A model generated the notes under the pieces. That model had not been told where the DNA came from, ran no database searches, and saw only the letters and a program-made list of their open reading frames with translations. Below, one piece after another: positions 10,715 to 17,690 of a DNA stretch of 64,000 nucleotides; within the stretch, counting starts at the first letter, position 1, and each line of letters opens with the position of its first letter. This DNA comes from Azorhizobium caulinodans ORS 571. GTDB lineage: Bacteria > Pseudomonadota > Alphaproteobacteria > Rhizobiales > Xanthobacteraceae. Position numbers and translations under genes: made by a program. The DNA lies in assembly GCF_000010525.1 (NCBI RefSeq), contig NC_009937.1, positions 2,175,501-2,239,500 of the forward strand, given 5' to 3'.

Positions 10715-10787
10715 TCCTGTCTCCCTCGGCGCCGGGCCCGCGTGTCTGTGCGGCCGGTGCCGGTTTGAAGCTGAAGCTCTGGATGGT

Positions 10788-10816
10788 GGCCGGGACCGCC
10801 CTGAGGCGTCCCGGCC
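10788..10816 (-). other. Stem-loop between acoB and acoC
   Basis: A 9-bp perfect stem, GGCCGGGAC with GTCCCGGCC, is extended by 3 bp past a bulge and closed by a CTGA loop. There is no T-run after it in the direction of transcription, so it is more likely an mRNA-stability or partial-attenuation element than a full terminator. Confidence 0.45.
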
Positions 10817-10830
10817 TTGCGGGGCGCGCC

Positions 10831-11853
10831 TCAGGCCGCGAGCGCCTTCGCGGTGATGCGGGACACCGCCGCCGAGACGGCGTCGGCGGAGGGGATGTAG
10901 AGATCCTCCAGCACAGGGGAGAACGGCACGGGCGTATGCGGGGCCGTCACCATTTGCGGGGCCGCCTTAAGGGCACCGAAGGCATGCTGGGTTACGTAAG
11001 CGGCGACATCGCTGGCGATGGAGCAGCGCGGATTGGCCTCGTCGACCACCACCAGCCGACCGGTCGCCTCCACGCTCTCGATCACCGTGTCCCAGTCCAT
11101 GGGCGAGAGGGTGCGCAGGTCGATCACCTCCGCCTCGATGCCTCCCCGGCGCGCAAGGTCTTCCGCGGCCGCCAGGGCGCGGTGCACCGTGAGGCCGTAG
11201 CCGACGATGGTCACGTCCTTGCCCTCGCGGGCCACGTTCGCTTCGGCGAAGGGGATGGCATAGGCCTCTTCCGGCACATCGCATTCGTGGCCATAGAGGG
11301 CCTTGTGCTCGCAGAAGATCACCGGGTCGTCGTCGCGGATCGCCTGGATGAGCAGCCCCTTGGCGTCATAGGCATTGGAAGGACAGACGACCTTCAGCCC
11401 CGGAACATGGGTGAAGAGGGGGGTGAGCATCTGGGAATGCTGGGCGGCGGCGCGGAAACCGGCGCCGACCATGGCGCGGATCACCACCGGCGTCTTGGCC
11501 TTGCCGCCGAACATGTATTTGAACTTCGCCGCCTGGTTCAGGATCTGGTCGAAGCACACCCCCATGAAGTCGAGGAACATCAGTTCCGCCACAGGGCGCA
11601 TGCCGCAGGCGGCGGCGCCGATGGCCGCGCCGATATAGGCGCTCTCGGACAGGGGCGTATCCATCAGGCGGTCGCCATGTTTGGCATGCAGCCCCTTGGT
11701 GACGCCGAGCACGCCGCCCCAGGCGTCCGCCTCGCCGGGCGCGCCGGCACCGCCGACGATGTCCTCGCCCAGCACGATCACCGTGGGGTCACGGCGCATT
11801 TCCAGATCCAGCGCCTCGTTGATGGCCTGCTTGTAGCTGATCTTTCGGCCCAT
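10831..11853 (-). CDS. acoB: Acetoin dehydrogenase E1 component, beta subunit
   Basis: The 340-residue protein is the E1 beta subunit of the thiamin-diphosphate-dependent acetoin-cleaving complex. It begins MGRKISYKQAINEALDLEMR and contains VIVLGEDIVGGAG, DTPLSESAYIGAAIGAA and the C-terminal DLRTLSPMDWDTV segment common to 2-oxo acid dehydrogenase beta subunits. The ATG at 11853 is chosen because GGGAGG lies seven bases upstream; the open frame extends farther but overlaps acoA. It follows acoA by 26 bases. The acetoin assignment comes from its neighbours acoX, acoA and acoC. Confidence 0.93.
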   Translation of the reverse strand: MGRKISYKQAINEALDLEMRRDPTVIVLGEDIVGGAGAPGEADAWGGVLGVTKGLHAKHGDRLMDTPLSESAYIGAAIGAAACGMRPVAELMFLDFMGVCFDQILNQAAKFKYMFGGKAKTPVVIRAMVGAGFRAAAQHSQMLTPLFTHVPGLKVVCPSNAYDAKGLLIQAIRDDDPVIFCEHKALYGHECDVPEEAYAIPFAEANVAREGKDVTIVGYGLTVHRALAAAEDLARRGGIEAEVIDLRTLSPMDWDTVIESVEATGRLVVVDEANPRCSIASDVAAYVTQHAFGALKAAPQMVTAPHTPVPFSPVLEDLYIPSADAVSAAVSRITAKALAA

Positions 11854-11879
11854 GGCCGTCCTCCCTGTTTCTTGTGTGA

Positions 11880-12863
11880 TCAGTAGGCGACGTAAACATC
11901 GGTGAGCAGCTCGCGCGCAGCGGGCAGGGGGGCCGCCTTGGCGGAGGCCACCGCATCGTCGATGAGCGTCGCCACCTCGCGGTCGATGAGGGCGAGTTCG
12001 GCGTCCGAGATCACGCCGGCGGAGGTCACGCGGCCGGCGAAGAGGGTGAGGCAGTCGCGGTTGGCGCGGTTGTAGTCGTTCTCGCCCTTGGCCTTGTACG
12101 TCTGGGCGTCGCCCTCGAAATGGCCGAAGAAGCGCACCATCTTGCATTCCAGCAGGGCGGGTCCCCCGCCGGTCCGTGCTCGCCGGATGATCTCGCCGGC
12201 CGCCTCATGCACGGCGAAGAAATCCGTGCCGTCCACGGTCACGCCCGGCAGGCCGAAGCCGGCGGCGCGATCCACATAGGAATCCACGGCGGTCGCATAA
12301 TTCACGGAGGTGGATTCCGCATAGCCGTTGTTCTCCACCACGAAGATCACCGGCAGGTTCCAGATGGCGGCGAGGTTCATGCTCTCCAGAACCGTGCCCT
12401 GGTTGGAGGCGCCGTCGCCGAAGAAGGTGATGCCGACCCCGCCATCGCCTCGGAACTTTGCCGCCAGCGCCGCGCCGCAGATGAGCGGGGCGCCGGCGCC
12501 GAGAATGCCGTTGGCGCCCATCATGCCCTTGGCGAGATCGGCAATGTGCATGGAACCGCCCTTGCCGCGGCAGGCTCCGGTGGCCTTGCCGTAAATCTCC
12601 GCCATCATCTCGTGCACATCCACGCCCTTGGCGATGCAATGGCCGTGACCGCGATGGGTGGAGGCGATGCGGTCAATGTCGGTCAGGTGGGTCATGATGC
12701 CGGCGGCACAGGCTTCCTCGCCGGCATAGAGATGGACGAAGCCGGGAATGTCGCCCTTGGCGAATTCCACATGCAGCCGCTCCTCGAAATCGCGGATCGT
12801 CCGCATGGTGCGGTAGGCGGCGAGCAACTCCTCCTTGCTCAGGGGGAAAGGCGAATTGGTCAT
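11880..12863 (-). CDS. acoA: Acetoin dehydrogenase E1 component, alpha subunit
   Basis: The 327-residue protein is the thiamin-diphosphate-binding E1 alpha subunit, which cleaves acetoin to acetaldehyde and an enzyme-bound acetyl unit. Its N terminus reads MTNSPFPLSKEELLAAYRTM. The ThDP/Mg motif GDGASNQGTVLESMNLAAIWNLPVIFVVENN lies near residues 160-190, with GHGHCIAKG and RGKGGSMHI upstream. The start at 12863 removes an out-of-family N-terminal extension of the open frame. It lies 16 bases after acoX. Length and motifs are normal for AcoA. Confidence 0.94.
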   Translation of the reverse strand: MTNSPFPLSKEELLAAYRTMRTIRDFEERLHVEFAKGDIPGFVHLYAGEEACAAGIMTHLTDIDRIASTHRGHGHCIAKGVDVHEMMAEIYGKATGACRGKGGSMHIADLAKGMMGANGILGAGAPLICGAALAAKFRGDGGVGITFFGDGASNQGTVLESMNLAAIWNLPVIFVVENNGYAESTSVNYATAVDSYVDRAAGFGLPGVTVDGTDFFAVHEAAGEIIRRARTGGGPALLECKMVRFFGHFEGDAQTYKAKGENDYNRANRDCLTLFAGRVTSAGVISDAELALIDREVATLIDDAVASAKAAPLPAARELLTDVYVAY

Positions 12864-12879
12864 CAGGCACTCTCCATTG

Positions 12880-13911
12880 CTAGGCGTAAGCGTGAGACGG
12901 GACGGAGCGCAGCAGGCCGCGCGTGCCGGCCGTGCGCATGACCGCGGCGACATCGACGGTGCGGAAGGCGCGGTCGGCGAGGGAGATCGTGACGCTCTGG
13001 TGCGGGTCGAAGGAGAACTCCCGCTCGCCGTCGAGGGCGATGGAACCCGCCGGCAGGGTGGGCAGGCAGACCTCGCCGGCCGGCAGGCGGCGCCAGCCAT
13101 CGACACCGATCGGTGCGACGAGGCCCGGGGCGATGGGCACCCGCACCACATGGCGGGCGGTGGCCTCGGGCGCGAGCCGCAGCGCAAGGCCGCCCGTCTC
13201 CCCACGGCCGACCGGTTCCACCAGCCCGGCAATGGCCGCCATGCCGATGCTTTCCGGGTCCGCGAAGGTGACGAAGAGTTCGCTGAAGGTCTCGGTGCGC
13301 CACAGCGCCCGTGCGCCCACGAAGCGGTCGGTGACGACGGCGACGTCCACCAGAGCGATTTCAGGCGCGCCCCCGTCGAGGCTTACCTCCAGCCGCTTGT
13401 TCCACGCATAGGCCGTGGCGGCCGAAACGGCACCCGTCACCGCAAGGCCGGTGGCGAGCCCCGTGATGGTCGGCTCGCGATGCTCGGGAAAGGCGTTGTT
13501 GGTGCCGGTCGAGATCCCCGCGACGGGAACATGGCCGCATTCGGCGACGACCGCGCGATGGGTACCATCGCCGCCCAGCACGATGATGGCGCCAACCCCC
13601 ATGGCCGCCATGAGGCGAGCGGCCCGGCGGGTGTCTTCGACGGTGCCGCTCACCGGCATGTCGAGAAGGGTCAGATGCGGGAAGGGCTGCTCCTGTGCGG
13701 CGCGCTCCAACCCGCGCCGGACATGGGCGCCGATGCCGCCGCGCTCGGGCATCATGACGGCCTCGGTCACCCCGCAGGCGGCGAGGGCGGCGAGCGCGCG
13801 CAGGACGATGTTCGCCCGATCGGTGATCTGGAGACTGCTGGCGCGTGCCACCACGCGGCGGATGTCGCGCGCCGACACGGGATTGGCGATGATGCCCACG
13901 CTGGGCGGCAT
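12880..13911 (-). CDS. acoX: AcoX, ATP-NAD kinase-like protein of the acetoin operon
   Basis: The 343-residue protein has the N-terminal half of an ATP-NAD/diacylglycerol-kinase-type fold: SVGIIANPVSARDIRRVVARAS near the start, IIVLGGDGTHRAVVAECG (residues ~108-125) and GISTGTNNAFPE (~130-142). AcoX is found as the first gene of aco operons in several proteobacteria, yet its biochemical role is not established. The ATG at 13911 is preceded by GGGAG; the open frame begins 22 codons earlier. A sigma-54-type promoter reads into it from 13979-13993, so it is the first gene of acoXABC plus the SDR. Confidence 0.9.
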   Translation of the reverse strand: MPPSVGIIANPVSARDIRRVVARASSLQITDRANIVLRALAALAACGVTEAVMMPERGGIGAHVRRGLERAAQEQPFPHLTLLDMPVSGTVEDTRRAARLMAAMGVGAIIVLGGDGTHRAVVAECGHVPVAGISTGTNNAFPEHREPTITGLATGLAVTGAVSAATAYAWNKRLEVSLDGGAPEIALVDVAVVTDRFVGARALWRTETFSELFVTFADPESIGMAAIAGLVEPVGRGETGGLALRLAPEATARHVVRVPIAPGLVAPIGVDGWRRLPAGEVCLPTLPAGSIALDGEREFSFDPHQSVTISLADRAFRTVDVAAVMRTAGTRGLLRSVPSHAYA

Positions 13912-13978
13912 CCATTTTCTCCCTGACGTTTCCCTTGCGGCGCGAAATCTTCCGTCCCGTGCCATTGCCGGACACAAC

Positions 13979-13993
13979 GCAAACAGCGGGCCA
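13979..13993 (-). promoter_or_regulatory. Sigma-54 promoter for acoX operon
   Basis: On the minus strand the sequence is TGGCCCGCTGTTTGC, with GG and GC exactly ten bases apart as required for -24/-12 elements. The -12 element is 68 bases before the acoX ATG. Acetoin operons controlled by AcoR-type activators are generally sigma-54 dependent, which supports the assignment. Confidence 0.7.
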
Positions 13994-14005
13994 AACGCCG
14001 GCTGA

Positions 14006-14020
14006 TGGCAAAGCCTTTGC
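14006..14020 (+). promoter_or_regulatory. Second sigma-54-like promoter, directed at acoR
   Basis: TGGCAAAGCCTTTGC on the plus strand also has GG-N10-GC and a TTGC -12 element. It lies 12 bases from the acoX promoter in a back-to-back arrangement and about 210 bases before the acoR start. The core GCAAAGCCTTTGC is itself a 13-base palindrome, so it could instead be an operator. Confidence 0.4.
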
Positions 14021-14049
14021 TGTTGAAGGGAAATTCAGGAAGGGCCCTC

Positions 14050-14108
14050 TGTGGCGCGGCTGCGGCTGTGGCGCCACACCTGTTGCACGGGCCGCCACAG
14101 CTGTGGCG
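14050..14108. promoter_or_regulatory. Cluster of TGTGGC palindromes, candidate AcoR enhancer sites
   Basis: Five copies of TGTGGC or its complement occur within 58 bases: a half-site at 14050-14055, a perfect 12-base palindrome at 14067-14078 (TGTGGCGCCACA) and a perfect 16-base palindrome at 14093-14108 (CGCCACAGCTGTGGCG). They lie about 60-130 bases upstream of the acoX sigma-54 promoter, normal for an enhancer, and inside the acoR leader. Confidence 0.6.
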
Positions 14109-14229
14109 CGTGCGCTGCAAACCATTGCGGTGCAACGATGCGCGACGCTCCGTCAGGCTGCGCGTCACGCTTGCGATGGGGGGCGTTCGGGGCGACACTT
14201 GCGCAAAAGAACGATCTGGGAGGATCGTC

Positions 14230-16209
14230 ATGCGCGAGGAACAGGCCGCTCATATCGATGAGCTGGTGCGGGCTGCCAGTGGCCTTGGCACGCGGCGCGA
14301 CAGCATCATCGAGGAATCCTGGCGGCGGTGCGTCAACCAGCACAATCTCGATCCGGTGGTGCTGCGGGACCCCTGCATCCTTCCTCACCAGCGGCTGCGC
14401 GAGCATCAGGAGGCGATGGACGAATTCCTCCATACCGCCCGCTTCGGCGTGGAGACGCTCTACCGGGAGGTGGCGGGGCTCGGCTATGTGCTGCTGCTGA
14501 CCGACGCCAAGGGCGTGACCGTCGATTTCATCGGCGATCCCACCTTCGACAACAATCTCATGCGGGCGGGCCTCTATCTGGGCGCCGACTGGAATGAGCC
14601 CCATGCCGGCACCTGCGCGGTGGGCACCTGCATCGCTACAGGCGAGGCGCTGGTGGTCCATCAGACGGACCATTTCGATGCCACCCACATTCCCCTGACC
14701 TGCACCGCCGCGCCCATTTATGACGCCCGCGGCTCGCTGGCGGCGGTGCTCGACATCTCGGCGCTGCGCTCGCCCGAGCCCAAGGAGAGCCAGCATCTCG
14801 CGCTGCAACTGGTGAAGAGCTTTGCGCGCAAGATCGAGAGCGCCCATCTGCTGAACCGCTTCCGCCGCGAATGGATTCTCAAGCTCGCGCCATCGCCGGA
14901 ATTCGCTGATGTGGACCCGGCCTATGTGATCGCGGTCGATGGGGCGGGGCGCATTATCGGCTTCAACAATGAGGCGCGGCGCCTCCTGATCCGCGAGCTG
15001 GAGCGCCAGCCCGCCGGGCTGGACACGCGGACCATCGCCGGGCGCCAGCTCTCCGACTTCTTCGAGCTGGAGGTGGACGATCTGCCCCGGCTCGGCCATG
15101 CCCGACCGGTCACGCAGCGGATGGTCCGCTTCCGTGCGAGCGGGCTGCCGCTGTTCGCCCAGAGCCTCGCCCCGCCGGCGCGGGTCTCCGCCCCGGCCGT
15201 GCCGGCCGCGCCGCCGGACCTGCCCAAGCCGCTGCAGGCGGTGTTCCATGATGATCCCGCCATGGCGCAGGTGGTGGGGCGGGCCGCCAAGCTCGTGAAC
15301 ACCCAGATGAGCCTTCTCATCTGCGGCGAGACCGGCACCGGCAAGGAGCATCTGGCCAAGGCCATTCATGCCGCCAGCGGCCGGGCCGCCAAACCCTTCG
15401 TGCCGGTCAATTGCGCGGCCCTGCCCGAGACGCTGATCGAGGGCGAACTGTTCGGCTATGAGGCCGGCGCCTTCACGGGCGCTGCCGCCAAGGGCAAGCG
15501 GGGGCTCGTCAGCGAGGCGGATGGTGGCACATTGTTCCTCGATGAGATCGGCGACATGCCTTTGTCTTCCCAGACGCGCCTGCTGCGCGTTCTGGCGGAG
15601 CGGGAGGTGACGCCGCTCGGGCGGTCTCGTCCCATCCCGGTCAACATTCGCGTCATTGCCGCGACGCACCGCGATCTGGTGACCGAGGTGAAGGGGGGTA
15701 GGTTCCGCGAGGATCTCTACTTCCGCCTCAACGGAGCGATCCTGACGCTGCCCCCGCTGCGCCACAGGACCGATTTCGACTGGCTGGCCGACCGTATCCT
15801 TGCCGAGCGATGCCGTAGCCTGTCGCGGCGTATCGAGCTCTCCGCCGACGCACGGGAGGCGCTGCATGCTCATTCCTGGCCGGGCAACATGCGGGAGCTG
15901 CTGAACGCCCTCGACTATGCGCTGGCCGTTGCCTGCGGCCCCCTGATCGGCCGCGAGGACCTGCCGGATGGCATCCGCGCGGGCTGGCAGGGGCGGGATC
16001 TCGCTCCCGCGCATATTATGCAGGGCGTAGATGTGGCCGCTTCGTCCGAGCGGACCCGGCTTCTTGCCGATCTTCGCCGGCATGACTGGAACATCTCGGC
16101 GGTCGCCCGCGCCCTTGGGGTGGACCGCACCACGATCCACCGCCGCATGCGACGCCTGCAAATTGCCTCCCTGCGCGAGCGGAGCACCGGCCTGGCGGAC
16201 GGGGATTGA
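14230..16209 (+). CDS. acoR: AcoR, sigma-54-dependent activator of acetoin catabolism
   Basis: The 659-residue regulator has the AcoR layout. A GAF-type sensory region occupies residues ~60-205, a PAS-like segment ~230-300, and a sigma-54 AAA+ domain follows with Walker A GETGTGKE near residue 367, the sigma-54 contact loop GAFTGA near 414 and Walker B LFLDEIGD near 436. A C-terminal Fis-type helix-turn-helix (SAVARALGVDRTTIHRRMRRL) ends the protein. The ATG at 14230 is preceded by GGGAGGA at five bases; the open frame runs 75 codons farther upstream through the palindrome cluster and is unlikely to be translated. It is divergent from acoX. Confidence 0.93.
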   Translation: MREEQAAHIDELVRAASGLGTRRDSIIEESWRRCVNQHNLDPVVLRDPCILPHQRLREHQEAMDEFLHTARFGVETLYREVAGLGYVLLLTDAKGVTVDFIGDPTFDNNLMRAGLYLGADWNEPHAGTCAVGTCIATGEALVVHQTDHFDATHIPLTCTAAPIYDARGSLAAVLDISALRSPEPKESQHLALQLVKSFARKIESAHLLNRFRREWILKLAPSPEFADVDPAYVIAVDGAGRIIGFNNEARRLLIRELERQPAGLDTRTIAGRQLSDFFELEVDDLPRLGHARPVTQRMVRFRASGLPLFAQSLAPPARVSAPAVPAAPPDLPKPLQAVFHDDPAMAQVVGRAAKLVNTQMSLLICGETGTGKEHLAKAIHAASGRAAKPFVPVNCAALPETLIEGELFGYEAGAFTGAAAKGKRGLVSEADGGTLFLDEIGDMPLSSQTRLLRVLAEREVTPLGRSRPIPVNIRVIAATHRDLVTEVKGGRFREDLYFRLNGAILTLPPLRHRTDFDWLADRILAERCRSLSRRIELSADAREALHAHSWPGNMRELLNALDYALAVACGPLIGREDLPDGIRAGWQGRDLAPAHIMQGVDVAASSERTRLLADLRRHDWNISAVARALGVDRTTIHRRMRRLQIASLRERSTGLADGD

Positions 16210-16222
16210 GCGGGTCGGTCCA

Positions 16223-17620
16223 TCAGGCCACCGGTCCCAATCCTTCCGCAATACGCCCCGCCAGGAGGTCGAGCCCGAGGACCGCGATGAGCGATACTCC
16301 GGCAAGCGGGAAGACAAGGCACAGCGCGAGAACGATCAGCGCCAGCACACGGAGCGTCGGACGGGCGATGGGCTTGGGCGCTCCGAGGCGCCCCGCTGGA
16401 CGGCGGCGCCACCACATGATCGGGCCGGAGATGCAGAGGAAGACGATGGCGAGGCAGGGCAGCAGCATCACGAGCTGGTTGGGCAGGCCGAAATAATTGC
16501 CCATATGCAACTGCACGCCGAGTTCCACCGCCTTCGCCATAGGCCCGTAGTCCCCGAAGCCGATGTCACCCAGCACCTGGCCGGAGTACTGGTCGATATA
16601 AAGGGTGCGCTGGCCTTCCGGCTGGTCCGGATAGACGAAGGCGATATAGGTGCCGAGCGCATCGCGCGGCAGGCTCAGCCGGTAGGGGGCGGACATGCCG
16701 GCATCCGCGATCACTTGAGCCGCGGCATCGAGGCCGATGGGCTGTGGCGTGCCGGCGGCGCGCGGCGCGGGCGCTGTGCCATGATGATGTGCGTGCGGGT
16801 CCGCGGCCTGCGATGACGGGGCGGGCTCATTCTCCAGCGTCCAGGGGGCGGCGCCGTCGCTCGCCTCCTTGATCGTCAGGTGTGACTGGAGGGTGGCACC
16901 ATGGGTGCGGAAGGTGGCGGGGTAACCGATGCCGGCGACATCGGCGCCGGCCCGCAGGAGATCGCCCCAGATGCCCGCCCAGGGCAGCCCGGTGAGGATG
17001 AGGAAGAGCACAAGCAGGGCGCTCCAGAAGCCCACCGCGCTGTGCCAGTCCTTCCAGAATGCCCGCTTGCGCAGGCCGGAGCGGGGCCGGAACAGCGGCG
17101 GCTTTCCCCCGCGCGGCCACCACAGGAAGAGGCCGGTGACCGTGAGGATGAATCCCCAGCAGGCGGCCAGTTCCACCACCGCATCACCCAGCGGCCCCAG
17201 CATCAGCGAGCCGTGGGCCACATCCGCAAAACCCACCAGCGTATGCGTATAGACATACGATCCCAGCACCTTGCCGCTGCCGGGATCGACGAAGACGCGC
17301 AGGGGTGCTCCACTGGGCGGCGCGACGAATACCTGCACGCTGCGGCCCGCGGCGGTAGGCGTGTCGATGCGCGTGACGGTGCCGCCCGGTACGGACGCGG
17401 CGGCAGCGCGCGCGATCTCGCTCAGAGGAATCTCAGTGGCGCTGGCGGGCACGAGCCGCAGGTTGGGATAGACGAGGTCGTTGATCTCGTCGTTGAACAG
17501 GTAGATGGCGCCGGTCACTGCAAGGATGACCAGAAACGGCGCGCAGACGAGACCGGCATAGAAATGCCAGCGCCAGACAGCACGATAGAAAGCGGTGGCG
17601 GACCAGACAGCGTCGCGCAC
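16223..17620 (-). CDS. PepSY-associated transmembrane protein
   Basis: The 465-residue inner-membrane protein has the PepSY-TM pattern: an N-terminal helix (residues ~20-42, HFYAGLVCAPFLVILAVTGAIYLF), a periplasmic PepSY-like region with GKVLGSYVYTHTLVGFADVAHGSLML, central helices (WGFILTVTGLFLWWP; FWSALLVLFLILTGLPWAG), a second PepSY-like region and C-terminal helices. A His-rich loop, DPHAHHHG, lies near residues 272-279. Such proteins often accompany siderophore receptors and may reduce ferric siderophores. The start is the GTG at 17620 with GGGAG eight bases upstream. It follows the receptor gene by 70 bases and converges with acoR with a 13-base gap. Confidence 0.85.
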   Translation of the reverse strand: MRDAVWSATAFYRAVWRWHFYAGLVCAPFLVILAVTGAIYLFNDEINDLVYPNLRLVPASATEIPLSEIARAAAASVPGGTVTRIDTPTAAGRSVQVFVAPPSGAPLRVFVDPGSGKVLGSYVYTHTLVGFADVAHGSLMLGPLGDAVVELAACWGFILTVTGLFLWWPRGGKPPLFRPRSGLRKRAFWKDWHSAVGFWSALLVLFLILTGLPWAGIWGDLLRAGADVAGIGYPATFRTHGATLQSHLTIKEASDGAAPWTLENEPAPSSQAADPHAHHHGTAPAPRAAGTPQPIGLDAAAQVIADAGMSAPYRLSLPRDALGTYIAFVYPDQPEGQRTLYIDQYSGQVLGDIGFGDYGPMAKAVELGVQLHMGNYFGLPNQLVMLLPCLAIVFLCISGPIMWWRRRPAGRLGAPKPIARPTLRVLALIVLALCLVFPLAGVSLIAVLGLDLLAGRIAEGLGPVA

Positions 17621-17690
17621 GGCTCATCTCCCGCATTGGGACAGAAGGGGCGGGCGGAAGCCGTGGCTCCGCCCGCCGGGGATACGAGGC

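Noticed and set aside
12880-13977. AcoX as a true NAD kinase
   Set aside because: It has the GGDGT and TNN motifs of the kinase fold, but its place as first gene of an aco operon and its length match AcoX; kinase activity has not been assigned to that family with certainty.
14035-16317. A 760-codon open frame on the minus strand
   Set aside because: It is entirely antisense to acoR, which has all domains of its family. The antisense translation is Arg/Gly/His-rich with no recognisable domain.
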